Below, one piece after another: positions 1 to 11,900 of a stretch of DNA of 64,000 nucleotides. The DNA comes from Paracyclopina nana (taxonomy: Eukaryota; Arthropoda; Copepoda; Cyclopoida; Cyclopettidae), in NCBI GenBank assembly GCA_019096065.1, contig JAGUCH010000002.1, forward strand, positions 5,778,501 to 5,842,500. The letters are read 5' to 3'. The number at the start of each line of letters is the position of its first letter. The stretch's first letter is position 1. The position numbers were made by a program, and so were the translations under genes. The notes beneath the pieces are model-generated. The model saw only the letters and a program-made list of their open reading frames with translations, made no database searches and was not told the origin of the DNA.

Positions 1-81
1 CTTGGCAAAAACCTGGATGCGTTGATTTTCAAAGAATTCATTCACGAGCTGTACAGAACCATGGATGAAAGGCAGCTTTAG
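1..81 (+). CDS. Innexin, C-terminal exon only (gene cut by window edge)
   Basis: The first 81 bases read in frame 1 as a 26-residue tail ending in TAG. It starts LGKNLDALIFKE and continues FIHEL. Its shape LGxNxDxxIFKExxHEL matches the last coding exon of the complete innexin in this window ([17 protein letters not shown], 8914-9005) and the conserved end of arthropod innexins, just after the fourth membrane segment on the cytoplasmic side. Innexins form invertebrate gap-junction channels. The rest of the gene, including all membrane segments, lies left of the window, and the exon start cannot be fixed. No AATAAA was seen soon after the stop. It faces the other innexin with two protease homolog genes between them. 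Family assignment is by motif comparison within the window plus family knowledge; which innexin it is remains unknown. Confidence 0.72.
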   Translation, partial: LGKNLDALIFKEFIHELYRTMDERQL

Positions 82-939
82 AACGCCGCCGCACTAATTA
101 GTATACAATACTGGATAATATTGCATTTAACGAAGAAGAAGAAGCAGCATTTTCAAAGGCCGCTTGCATTTTACACTTTTGACAACCTTGCCCCACTATT
201 TACTAAAACGTAATTTTTTACTGCAAAGTATTTTTATGTAATGAAAACGATTCCTACTACTATTATTGCAATTCATGCGCCTATTTATCTTATGGTCTAC
301 AACAAGGCCAATGTGTCCTTGGTGTCATCATTTGGCTAGTTGTTTCTCCTACCCATCTTTATGGCCTTTTTGGCCTTGCTCAGGAAGTGGGACGCTTCCT
401 GCTCAAGCTCTTCATGATCGATGAAGAATAGCTTACGAAAAAAAGCCTGCCTCCATGATAATACGAGAAAGAAGCGGCATTTAGTGCACACGCTGATGGG
501 GACAATACTCCTTGGAGAAACTCTGATGTTTCATGCCAATGACTGCCTTCAAAATGTTGCCAGGTTGGCTGTACATACATACAGTATGTTTACAGAATTG
601 TTCACTTCTTCCAAAATGTATGAGCAGACTTAACATCATTATTTTAACAATTGTTTGAAAAGTGCGAAGCCTTTGTGCGCCAGCTGAATTTCTTGAATAT
701 TTATTTCCAGTCGAAATCACACAACGTACTTTATGTGCCTATATTTTTTTCTTAAACAAATTGCTTACATTTCTGGGCATAGAGGCCAACGAGAAAGTGC
801 GGCCAACCATTTGTACTAGCATATAACATGCTGTATAGATGCAGATTACAGCTATATCGAGCATCCGAAAAACTCCATTTGAGCAAAGTTAAGCAAAAAT
901 GGCTACAACAACCAAGCATAATTTAGATATTGTCTGTGC
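82..939. other. Intergenic / 3' flank, no gene recognised
   Basis: Sequence between the innexin tail and the first protease homolog. Open frames here are short, overlap on both strands and carry no recognisable motif. It probably holds the 3' UTR of the left innexin and the upstream region of the protease homolog gene. Confidence 0.5.
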
Positions 940-946
940 TATAAAA
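940..946 (+). promoter_or_regulatory. Candidate TATA box of protease homolog 1
   Basis: TATAAAA lies 122 bp before the predicted ATG at 1068. An arthropod-type initiator, TCAGT, occurs at 990-994, about 50 bp downstream, which is longer than the usual 25-30 bp spacing. The true start site may therefore lie between them. Seen in sequence; the promoter role is inferred. Confidence 0.4.
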
Positions 947-1067
947 AAACCGGTTCTGGCCGCTTGAAGGTACCTCAAGCTGCAAACCTTCAGTATTTTG
1001 GGGATTCCCCAAGAAGGAAGAAGATATATGCTCTGAAGTCTGGTCAAAAGGCTAGAAATAGGGAAAA

Positions 1068-3945
1068 ATGAATTGGCATTGGCTCAAGCATTTCGTTTTA
1101 CATGGGTGCTTTCTTTCCCTTACCACAGAAGCCAAACCTCAAGCTGTGGACTCGATTCCTCAGCTCCTTTGCTCTGACTTCAAAGGCTACAGGTCGGTTA
1201 CTAATTGAAAAACAATGTTGAATTAGCCTAGAATGGGAAAGTGTTCCAGATGTGTGTCCACATTTGAGTGCAAGCCATCAGAAATTGATGCTACGCTAGC
1301 CGATGAGATATTCAACTTAAATGCTACAGACGGAGCTGCATTTTTGGGCATCAGGAATTCGGTTAGAGGTAAGTGCGCGGAAGTGTATGTATTTGTATGT
1401 TCATTGCAAAAACTATTTTTTATAACCAGCCGAAGAGGCGTCTTGCTTTGACTTGGATGTAAGAAAAGAAGCGTTCACCTCAGGAGTAATTTGTTGCAAT
1501 GAGGACAACATTATTACAAGTCTGCCTGAAGGGTCCGGTGTCCAACTGTGCAGCCAGCACTTTGCAAATGGTTACGCGTAAGAGTTTGCATTTTTCATGC
1601 TTGTGCGAAAATCCTTAATATTGATTTTTAGGTGTGTTGAAAAAAATTTATGTGAACATGGCGCCGATCGAAGGCAAAATGGCGATGGAGTTGACCAAAT
1701 TTACTTCTGTCCTGGTTTGAGTCAAGTTTGCTGCAAGGTAGAGGAGCGCAAAGACGCAGAAGAGGCGAAGCAGAATTGCGAAGAATTTGCTTCGCTTGGC
1801 TATGAGTGCACTCTGAGGAAATCATGCATGGAGATCAACCCCAGAAATGTGCTGAGAGATGCAGCTAATGCTGAATGCCTGTCAGTGAGGCAAAACAGCA
1901 ACCCCGAAGACGAGCTCATCTGTTGCCACAAAGATCAAATAAGAGTTGATGACATTGTCGCCAAGCCACCAACTTGTGACCAATTTGCGTCTGAAGGCTA
2001 TCAGTAAGTCCCACAAAATTTATGGTTCAAAGTAGCTACATTTCAAAATGATTTTTCACAGATGCACTTTGGCTGAAGATTGTGGCACAGCAGCTGCCGT
2101 AAGAAGTTCATTTGGAAAACGAGCAGTGTCCCCTGAATCAGCGGTTTGTGTGGATCCAAGACAAGGAGATTCTAGCTACGCCAGTTTGGTTTGCTGCCAC
2201 AAAGAGAACATCAAGCCCAAAGGCGCGACTGAGATCAGCACTGAAATCAAGTGCAATGTCTACAGCAGGGATGGCTTTGATTGCACCCGGCAAAATGAAT
2301 GTCTAGATAATATCCTTGGCAATAGTGGTGGCGAGGGCTTGTTGAGCATCAGGCAAGGAGGCTTTGACTTTTCTGAAGGTACGGCTTTCTACGTAGTACG
2401 CCGACATAGCAGTGGTGTTATAAATGTATCACCATTTTAGAAGGATCCTATAGGCCTGCAGAGGCATCATGTCCCAACCATGAGGATGGGTCCACTCAAG
2501 TGTGCTGTTTGAACAAGAAGAAGACAGAAATTGTGACCCCTGCAAAAAATTGTCAAGACACTCCAGGCTATGCTTGCCTTCCTCTGCAAGTACAGCAGCG
2601 AAAAAATTGCCCCCAATACATTGTTTAGCCAACTTCTTTTGCAGAAATGTGATGCCGATATCTTGAAGTCTGAAGATGAGGAGGTATTGGATATCAGGAA
2701 TGCAGGAGAATTTGTGAACATCAATCAGCAAACTGAATTATGCCCTGCTAGTGACTTACTGTTTTGTTGCAAACCCAAGAAGAGTAAGCCTGAAGTCAAG
2801 CTGCCCAAGGCCCCACAAAAGTATCAGCCCAAGTGTGGGCAACACAATGTCAATGGCCTAGAGATCAGGGTCACCAATCCTAGGGACGGCAAGTTTGCCA
2901 CCCAATTCGGAGAATGGCCACATGTCTGCATCTTGTACAAGAACCAGAATGGCGAAGGTGACATTTTCCTGGGCGGAGCCTCAATCATTGCCCCTGGGGT
3001 CGTCATCACTGCAGCTCACAAAGTAGTGTGAGTGGCCCTTTTGATTTACGGCCTACATGCGCTGCAACTGACTGTTTTGCAACTTTCAGCCATCTACCTG
3101 CATCGAGTATCAGAGTCCGCTGTGGAGAATGGGATGTCAGGCATACCTCGGAATTGAAGCCGCATCAAGAAAGGCGAATTGAATCTGTGTCCGTTCATCC
3201 AAGATATTCAGGCCTGAAAAGAGTTGAGAATGATGTGGCTCTGCTACATTTGGACGTTGAGCTGACGTTGGACAGCCACGTGGATACCATTTGCTTGCCT
3301 GACCAGCCCAATCTGAGGAGCGGCCAATACTCGACCCAAGATTGCGTGGTCATGGGCTGGGGTCGGGACTCCTTCAAGACTGGAACCTTCCAGGAGTCGA
3401 TGAAGCAAATCCATCTGCCCATTGTGTCCAATGACAAGTGCCAGCAGAGCCTTCGAGACACCAGGCTTTCAGACACGTTCAAGCTGCATGAGAGCTTTCT
3501 CTGTGCAGGGGGCGAAGGGTTTGCAGACGCCTGCGAAGGAGACGGGGGCGGTCCACTCGTGTGTCGAGACTTGAGGGAGAGCAACAAGTACCACAACATA
3601 TGCTCTATAACGCATCAATTATTTAATTCCCTCCAATTGTCTAGGTTTGAGTTGGTTGGAATTGTGGCCTGGGGAATTGGCTGTGGCACTCCAAACGTGC
3701 CTGGAGTGTATGCTTCCGTCACTGATGCCCTGTGCTTCATTCATTGGGCCACGAGGTGCAAGCATGGGTCCAAATATGCCTCATTCTATGACTATCCTCA
3801 GTGCAACAGTTGGATCCAGGAGGAAATTTCCGCGCTCGAAAGAAGCGCAGACTCTTTCGCTCTCAAGTATTTAAAAGCTGCCAAAGACATGAGGGACAAG
3901 TGCCCACAGAAAATTGCCAACTTTCAAGAGAGAACCTCTTTTTGA
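1068..3945 (+). CDS. Secreted six-clip serine protease homolog (masquerade-like), copy 1
   Basis: Nine exons: 1068-1192, 1250-1368, 1430-1577, 1632-2003, 2062-2378, 2441-2589, 2645-3027, 3090-3587, 3645-3945. They sum to 2412 nt, 803 aa. The Met at 1068 opens a short hydrophobic signal-like stretch. Six cysteine-knot clip modules follow, each with an initial C, then GYxC, a C 4-5 residues on and a closing CC: endings VICC, QVCC, LICC, LVCC, QVCC and LFCC. The C-terminal trypsin fold begins near GEWPH. The His is kept (TAAHK, H535), the Asp is kept (ENDVALL, D586), and the Ser is replaced by Gly (GDGGGPL, G690), so it should be proteolytically dead. As in CLIPA-type homologs, the Cys after the active His is replaced by Lys. 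Such proteins act in haemolymph as cofactors of prophenoloxidase activation, clotting or adhesion; that role is family knowledge, not shown here. The 57-bp intron 3588-3644 must be removed to keep the chymotrypsin-fold segment continuous. Confidence 0.9.
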
Positions 3946-4081
3946 TGCTACTGTACACGGGAAATAAGCCATCATACCAGTTGTGTCTTGACAGAGATGA
4001 ACCGGCAAGCAATCTAGCTCGATATCTGCATGCTCACTGCGGTAAGTCGAAGCAGTTGTAACTGTGCGAAGAAGCGTTTGC

Positions 4082-4087
4082 AATAAA
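4082..4087 (+). terminator. Polyadenylation signal of protease homolog 1
   Basis: AATAAA 137 bp after the stop codon at 3945. Only about 130 bp separate it from the start of the second homolog gene, a very compact tandem pair. Confidence 0.65.
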
Positions 4088-4215
4088 TCTTGCCGTACCA
4101 AAACTGGTTTTCCTATTCTTTTGTCTAAATGATCTCCCAGCTCGATCGGGCTTCTTCTCCAGTGAAGTGGGGAATCCCTCAAGAATAGTATTGGTTCAGC
4201 AACTCAATAAACTGG

Positions 4216-7020
4216 ATGTCACTCTTCCTAATAATGTCGAGACAGTCGCTTACGATAATATTATTTGTGTATTTTTCCGGGTTGGCAATTCGACTGGAAG
4301 GCCGACCGCAAGACGCTGCTGGCTCCACACTACAATGCTCTAACATTCCGGGGCATAGGTAAGAGTCAACGGTCTCAACTATTCCCTTAATGTTGCATTG
4401 AATTGCAGATGTGTACCTTTTGATGAATGCGATGCGGATTTTACGAGCAGTACCATCGATCCGTTGATTGTTGATGCCATTTTCAAGCCGGGTGATGAAG
4501 CGAGTCTTGGATTTAGGACTGGTAACAGCAAAACCAGAAATGTCTTTCAGTTCTATTAGCAGGATTTCATTTGTCTCAGCTGATGAAGCTTCATGCTTTA
4601 CCATTGATGTAAGAAAAGAACAAGATGGTGGGATCGTGTGTTGCGACGAAAAAAGCATCAAGTCAGGCGCCAAAATTAAAGCTAATAATGATACTGCCTG
4701 CATGTACGTTTTCATTGATGAAGATTTTGCGAGTTAGTTCACGATAAATGGCTCATTTCAGTTGCGTGGACAAAAAAAATTGCAGGAATGCCATTGACCC
4801 TCGGAAGGGCGGTCCAGACTCGTTGGAGGCTTGTGAAAACGATGCTGAGGTCTGCTGCAAACCTGAAGATGCTCTACCAAAGACTGCGGCCAGTACCAGA
4901 TTTTGCTCCGAGTTCGCAGCGGAGGGCTATTCCTGCACAAGAAGGGGCAACTGCCAAGAAATTGGGCCTCGCAATGTGATCAAAGAGGCCGTCGAAGCCG
5001 AATGTACAAGCAGGCGGACAGCCAATGATGAGGATGAAGCAATTTGCTGCCATCAGTCACAACATATTACCAAAAATTCCACTGAGTTGGACTGCGCTGA
5101 CTTTGAAGGATATCAGTAATTTTGAGCAATTATCGCGAAAAATCAGTGATGAATTATCACCATTGTAGGTGTGTGCTTCGAGAGGATTGCGGAGCACAAG
5201 AAGATCCAAGGACTGATGGCATCCTGTCAAAAAGGCCTGAAGATGCTGTTTGTAGTGACCCTCGGCAAGGCAGCCTCGATGCAGCAGCTTTTGTGTGCTG
5301 CAAAAAAGACAGCATTAAAAAGAAGGCAGACATCAGTTGCGCCACTTATGCTGAAGATGGATACTCGTGCACTAAGAACACTCAATGCTTGGACACCATT
5401 TTGAGCCAGGTTGATGGATCTCTTGCCCTCGCCATCAGACAAGGCTCTTCAGGTAAGCATTTATTTTCATCACGAGCAGAATATGGCCTGCTTGCATTTT
5501 GGACTTTTTATACTTAAAGCGTCGCATGCCACCTGTCCTGAGCACGAGGACGGATCACCCCAGGTTTGTTGCTTGAACAAGAAGCCCACCGAGATCCCCA
5601 TAGAGACTCAGAGCTGCGGGGAGAATCCCGGCTATCAATGCATTCCCATTCAGGTAAAATTGAAAGCAAGACATGGAAACGTGCATAAGGATCATCTCTC
5701 ATTTCCCCGTACGTAGAAATGCGGCTCTAGTGACATTCTCAGGGCGACTGATACTGAAACCGTTTTGGTGGTCAGGCAAGGTGGTGAAGTTGATTTGACC
5801 CCTCAAACCGAAATATGCCCCAATAACGACATCCATGTGTGCTGCAAGCCGAAATTGGCCAGGACTCAAGCCAACAACGATACGAGCTCACCTAGCTCAA
5901 ATTACGCACCGAAATGTGGGCAGCACAATCCAAATGGACTAGAATTGAAAGTTGTTTCTCCTAGGGATGGCAACTTTGCCACTCAATTTGGAGAGTGGCC
6001 TCATGCTTGCCTCTTGTATCAAATGATTGATCAGGGAACTGATATTTTCCTGGGTGGAGCCTCTCTCATTGCTCCAGGTGTCGTCCTCACTGGCGCTCAT
6101 AAAATCGAGTGAGTTCATAATTGATGGCATTTCCATCTGATGATTGGTAGATGCGGCGTTCTGTCATTACAGAAATGTCGATGTGAGCAGAATTACCGTC
6201 AGGTGTGGAGACTGGGATGTTTCCACCGAAGATGAGTTGTACCCTGCCCAAGACCGAAAAGTCAAGTCCATGATGGTTCATCCCAGGTATTCAGGCAGTC
6301 GTCTATTGCTCAATGAAGCGGCACTGTTGTTTGTCGAGCCAGAGTTCAATCTGGCAAGTCATTTGGACACAGTTTGTTTGCCTGACTTTCCCAGTCAGGG
6401 AGGGGCCCAATACTCTCAAGACGAGTGCGTAGTCATGGGCTGGGGCAAGGATGTCTACGAGGGAGTCTACCAGAAGTCACTGAAGCAAGTCAAGCTGTCC
6501 ATTATTCCACACGATACTTGCCAGGCCAATCTCAGGAATACAGACAGGCTGAAGGACGACTTCATCCTGGACCAATCCTTCATCTGCGCTGGTGGTGAAA
6601 AGGGTAAAGATGCCTGCGAGGGTGACGGTGGCGGCTCCTTGGTGTGTAAGAGCACCAAGAGGCCGGACAGGTGAGCATGCTTTTCAAATTGTTTGGCAAA
6701 AGTTAACGTAAGCAACTAGGTATGAGCTGGCTGGAATTGTATCCTGGGGAATTGAGTGTGGCATGGAAAATGTTCCTGGCGCATATGTCTCTGTCGCTAA
6801 TACCCTTTGCTTCATTGATTGGGCCACCAAATGCCAACATGGGGACAAGTATACCGCTTTCTACGACTATCCCCAGTGTGACAATTGGATAGAAGAGGAG
6901 ATTAGTGCCCTCGAAAAAAGTTCAGACACTTACGCACCCTTCTACAAGAAGGAGGCAGAGAAGTTGAAAGGCTCTTGCAATCCTGATTTGACTAGTTTCC
7001 AAAGAAATGGTGGTCAATGA
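4216..7020 (+). CDS. Secreted multi-clip serine protease homolog (masquerade-like), copy 2
   Basis: Nine exons: 4216-4358, 4409-4521, 4580-4703, 4762-5115, 5169-5452, 5520-5653, 5717-6108, 6173-6670, 6720-7020. They sum to 2343 nt, 780 aa. An in-frame ATG at 4234 is an alternative start; either gives a signal peptide (core LTIILFVYFSGLAI). An in-frame TAG at 4186 bounds the start. Exon phases match copy 1, and the last two exons are the same length in both (498 and 301 nt), so this is a tandem duplicate. Clip modules end in IVCC, EVCC, AICC, FVCC, QVCC and HVCC. The second module is odd: its opening segment is shortened to TACICVDKKNC, losing the usual spacing between the first two cysteines. 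Catalytic His is kept (GAHK, H512), Asp is replaced by Glu (NEAALL, E563) and Ser by Gly (GDGGGSL, G667). It is therefore a pseudoprotease with two of three triad residues changed. Likely a secreted immune or adhesion cofactor, by family. Confidence 0.9.
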
Positions 7021-7022
7021 GA

Positions 7023-7028
7023 AATAAA
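7023..7028 (+). terminator. Polyadenylation signal of protease homolog 2
   Basis: AATAAA begins 3 bases after the TGA stop (with a second overlapping ATAAAA), implying a very short 3' UTR. Confidence 0.65.
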
Positions 7029-8461
7029 ATAAAAGTGGGAACGTGGTAGCGGAATGTATTATTAACAGTAGCAGCAGCAAGTTTGGAACAAAAGTTGGAG
7101 TAGCCGGCTACTGCTGCAGTGTAGATCCAAATCCCATTAAGTCCTCTGAATGGTCGAATGGCATGAAGAATCCTATCTAAAAGTTGTGTAACAGCAATTT
7201 CTGGCCGAAAAATGTGTTCACTTCTGCAGCAGTGAAGTCTGCATTGCATTTTCTCCCTGTGTGTGTAGACTTTGAATCGGTAGGAATTGGTGCCTAGGGC
7301 TTTGAATGTGGGAGGAAATTTTGTCCTCCCTGGATACATAGTACACTCAAAGGCTCAATCATGAGATGTTGTTGCGTCTAAATTGGTACACATTAATTTT
7401 ATTCATTCTCTGCGTTTGGTTTGACTGGTTTTTTTCTCGCAAATATATCGTCATCATAATAGTGGTGTAGTACAGAAACTGTTGGGCTACTTCTTCATAT
7501 TTCTTCTATATGAATTAATTCCATCTAAAAATTAACTGTTGTTGTGTTCTTGTTCAATGGTGGCCTGTCAATGCTTTTTTTGCTTAGTCAAAATCAGATT
7601 GCAATATCAAAACTGTTAATTGGTGGTGGGGGAGGGCTAAAAGTGGACCAGAAAAATGTTCCATATCTTTTTTTTGTTTTGGACATCAGGAGGGATCTTT
7701 TTATTCATTTTTTTCCCTTGTTAAACCTAATTTCACAACACGGTCTGCCTTTTCTTTTGTAGTAGTAAATTGTCAGCATGTTTTTCAGACAATTAAAATC
7801 TGGGATTGTCTAAAAACATTAAGTATTTTCAATACGGATTACTTCTTCATTTTTGTCTCAGGGTCCCTCTATGTATTCAATTAATAATATATGGTTATTT
7901 TTGTGGCGGCGCGGGGAACCAAGGAATGGGCCTTTTCATAGCAACAAAAGATGACTCACCATATGTTTACAAATCCTAAGTTGTCGACTTTATATAGATA
8001 TACCTAAATGGCAAAATTTGGCAGTAGAATAGATGAACACGCGGCTTATGGATTTGGAGTTTAAGTTGCGTCTTTTTGATGTTGTTTTCGGCGGGGCGGG
8101 AAAAGAGCGCGAGCGCGCGCTCAGTTTGGATTCTGAACCAGTTGCGATGCATGGCGCAGTTGAGGAGGAGTCGAAAGTGGGCAAAACTTGGCAGAAACAG
8201 CCCGAATAATGGCTTGGAGAAAGAGAGTACGAGGAGAAAAAAAGCTCGGTTGGAAAACTCATTTAGTTTTAGTTGGTCTAAATGCCACATTCTTTGCTAT
8301 AGTAATAATTCACTCTTATGTAATGTCATGTACACATCAATGATGACCACACTCACTGTAGCTGTTCTTCTTCTTCTTCTTAAAGGACGAATAATACAGC
8401 TTTGTTCAAAAGTTTGTATTCTTGGCAGTGGATTAGACTGACACTCTCGCGCACACAATTT
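7029..8461. other. Intergenic, no gene recognised
   Basis: AT-rich spacer between the + strand protease homolog and the 3' end of the - strand innexin. Around 8085-8130 there is a short GC-rich patch (GGCGGGGCGGG, GCGCGAGCGCGCGC). No coding motif was found on either strand. Confidence 0.5.
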
Positions 8462-8467
8462 TTTATT
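8462..8467 (-). terminator. Candidate polyadenylation signal of the innexin
   Basis: TTTATT on the + strand, which is AATAAA on the innexin strand, 447 bp past the innexin stop. If used, the 3' UTR is about 450 nt and includes the 13-bp hairpin at 8861-8904 and a GA microsatellite at 8619-8635. Confidence 0.35.
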
Positions 8468-8860
8468 GTTGTTGGTTGTAGTAGTTGGGTCTTTGTTGAC
8501 ACAATTTAAACAAAAAAACACGCGTTTTTCTTCTTGTATGCTAGCACCGGATCCACTCATAATTAACTTTAGTTGGCTGCTGCCTGTTTTTGAGCTTGAA
8601 TCAAGTCTGTGTAGTAAGATAGAGAGAGAGAGAGACAGACGGTTGCTTGCCATCATAGATGGCAAAACGGTTCAACAATTAGTAGCGTTAGAGTTATATT
8701 GGCTAGTATTGCAGTCTTGATTTCTTATGTCATGGACGATGCACTATATTTACTGTATTGGTTTTTGCGATTCGACGTGGGGCCTCGCCCCGTATCTCAG
8801 TAGCGGCTGCGGCGGGGAGTGACAACAGCAATGTATTATGTGTATTACGGTACGCTAACA

Positions 8861-8904
8861 GTATCCTAAAATGGCCCAGCTACGGACTCGACATTTTAGG
8901 ATAC
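8861..8904 (-). repeat. Perfect 13-bp hairpin in innexin 3' UTR
   Basis: GTATCCTAAAATG at 8861-8873 is repeated inverted as CATTTTAGGATAC at 8892-8904, with an 18-nt loop. It lies 10 bp past the innexin stop. The left arm and loop also resemble the end of the coding region: CCTAAAATGGCCCAGCT (8865-8881) versus CCTAAATGGCCCAGCT (8936-8951). Possible RNA structure or scar of a small duplication. Confidence 0.6.
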
Positions 8905-8913
8905 GTCCCCGTT

Positions 8914-11900
8914 TCAAGTGTCCGTGAAGTCTTTGCCTAAATGGCCCAGCTTTCGAGCCAGTTCATGCATCACTTCCTTGAAGATCATCGAGTCCACATT
9001 TTGGCCTGAAACAGGGTAGTTAAAAAGTAGCTCGAATGTAGCCAAATGCAGCCAAAATGCGCCTTACCCAGCATGTAGAAGAGAAACCAGTCCCCCACGT
9101 AGCTCTTCTTCACTATCGTGTTGATCACCTCTCTCCGGATGAGCCTGAACCTGATGTAGAGCAGGTAGGCCCTCATCTTGGGGCTGATGACGATGATGAC
9201 CCTGTACACGATGACGAGGAAGCTGAGGATGCTGAGGAGGATGAACCAGAACCAGAGGAAGATGTAGACTTTCTCGTTGACGATGTTGAGCGGCAGCAAG
9301 CAGAGTGCGTCGTGCTTCTCCACCTCCCCCGACGTACCGAACTTGTGGAACGTGCACTTGGTCATGCGGGGGAACACGTAAATCAGCGGGTCCAGGCGGT
9401 CCTCCTGGTCTTGCTCTGCGAACGCGATCACCTCGAGGCCAAAGGTCAAAAAGGCCCCGTCAAAGAACCGGTCCATCAGGAACATTTGTCCTGCAAAACA
9501 ATGCATAAAGTATATAAATTACATCGTGCTTCCAGAGCCTTTCCAATCACTCCTTAATGATTGAGAAGATGGCATTGGAGAAAGGAAAGCAATTAAGGCG
9601 CATTGGAAGAATCTGCCCGAAATAGCAGCAGCTCATGTAGTAGCGCTACTGGGAAATCCTAAGTAATGTAAGAATGACGGCGATGATCTCGGCTCTCTGC
9701 AGACAAATGACCTAATAAAGTTTGCTGCTTTCATAATTTTCTTCCAACTTTTTGGCTCGCTGCTTCACACACACACACACAAGCGGCATTTCATCCATTC
9801 CCATCAATTTTATGGGCCACAAAACCAGCCATGATAAAAAACAGAAAGGCTGGAGAGAAAAGCAAAAAGTAGTATTCCAAGCTGTCAATCAGTCCAATGC
9901 AGATATCTGTCATTCCACGCTGCTGCTGTGAATATTTCACGACCCAATGCCGAGCAGAAACAACTCTTCCACCATTATTGCTGTGGAGATCCTCACTTTC
10001 ACTGGCTGGCTCGTTGTTGATTAGAAAGTTATGCCGTGCACACACAAAAGGAATGCTGGCTGCAAAGTCTTGTGGAAACTAATTTCACCGAGGAATTTTC
10101 GCTAAAAGTCTGTGCCAAAGCCCAATAACTAAATTTGCTCCCAAATGCCTGGTGATTATCTCCGCCCACTGCACTGGCTGGAACAGCACTCCGAGCCAAT
10201 CGGCCACAAAAGCGCGCAACATTTACATGGGAGCTTGCCTTCGAGCCTCGGCACACCCACTGTGTAATGCGTCCTTGAAGAAGCTCTAAGGCAATCGACG
10301 GAAATGAAGTAGTAAAAAAATTGCGGCTTATCAGGCTGATTCGATGTGGAGCAAAAAAGTAGCTGCTTGGAAAGGAGGAGAAAATTAATCTGATGCTTCG
10401 ATGTAGCCGCTATTCTGCTATATGCTATTTAGGATCAGCATCATTTACAGCCAAGATAAAATGGGCTCATCCCATAGGCTGAGGCTTGGCATGAGGTCGC
10501 CTGACTCGCCTCAGCTGTTGGGATCGAGGTAAAGGCTACGTTTAATTTTAGGCCTTACACCAGCTCCATTTTCAGAACCCGACAACTTTTTGACATGACC
10601 ATAAAAATTGGCAAGAATAACGCATGTTGAAAAAGTGTAAAAGTTTCAGAAACAACATATTATATCTTCTTAGCTGCAGATGGATGAGCCCTAGAAAGCT
10701 CGGCTCCGAGCTGACCGCAACTAGTTGAGAGCAACATCTTCTCAGTGTTCTGAATAAAATTGCGAAAACAATTAAACAACATTAATCTTAGACGGGTGAA
10801 AAATTGTCCGTTGCCAAGAGTGCAAATAAGCCATGATATAATTGAAGTGCTCGTGATTTCACCGACAAGACGACAGATTTTCAGGTAGGCCAAGATTTTT
10901 TCGTCGACTGTGAGGAGAATTAGCGATCTATAGAGAAGCGAATCGGCGATTTGAACGTGACGTCATGATCGCGTGAGCGTAGTTGATCCATGCCTCAAAA
11001 GTGTGTCAAAATGATCAATATAGAATTAGGCCAAAAAGAGCCAACTTTTCTGATTATTTATCCATTTTTTAAATGAGGCCATTCTGGGAACAGCTTTGAT
11101 TGATACATTGGCTTGCCTTAAAGCCAGCACAAAAGCCAGCCCGAAATTGGCTGAAAATTGAATTTACTGTCAAAGATTTGGTCAAATTACAATAGAATAT
11201 GTATTTTCTTCCCCCATGTACAAGTTACGCTTGACAAAATCCCTCCTTGCGAAAAAATAATGAGAAAAAATAATTCATTAGAAATTGCTGGAGCGATCAG
11301 TCCTCCAAAATGTTACATAATTCGCAGGTAGGATAGAAATGGGCAGAATGATGATTTTGTGCAATGACTCTTGTGCCACGCCTTTCGCGCTATCTTCACA
11401 GCCGCTAGCTATAAAGCATTTGTGAAGCGGAAGCAATCTGGCCTTTGATGGTGGGGACGAGCCAAAGGCTGCTGGTATTTAGTGAGCTACAATTGTTGTC
11501 GGTTCCAGAGATTGATCGCCGTGTGCCTTCAATGCCAAGCGCTCTCTCTCAATCTCTGATTACTGCCAAGGTCACACACATTGAGAATCGTTCAGCAGGA
11601 CATGGGCCTCGGTCGTCGCCGTCGTCGGGCCTCGGGCCAGAAAGTAATGCGAAAGAGGAGGAATAACTTTCGTGTCCTGAAATTGGTTGCTGCTGCTGCT
11701 TCATGCACCAACCTCCATAAAGTGACAAGACAGCCCAAATGTTGTCTTCAATGCAGACAAAAGCCAGATGCCAGCAAATAGTGGAAGTTACGAGGTCGTT
11801 TGTTGGGCCTTGACACCTGCTCATGCACCTCAGGGGCACCGAAAGGAAGGGACAAGCTCAGCACAATCTTTCTCAATCTCGCGAGCGAGATAAAAAACTG

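Noticed and set aside
3588..3644. Reading through this segment as part of protease homolog 1
   Set aside because: It has GT/AG ends, is 57 bp long, and its removal gives the same exon junction as in copy 2.
9057..9557. 166-codon plus-strand open frame
   Set aside because: It is antisense to innexin exon 3; its highly charged Asp/Glu/Val-rich product is the expected shadow of the innexin coding strand.
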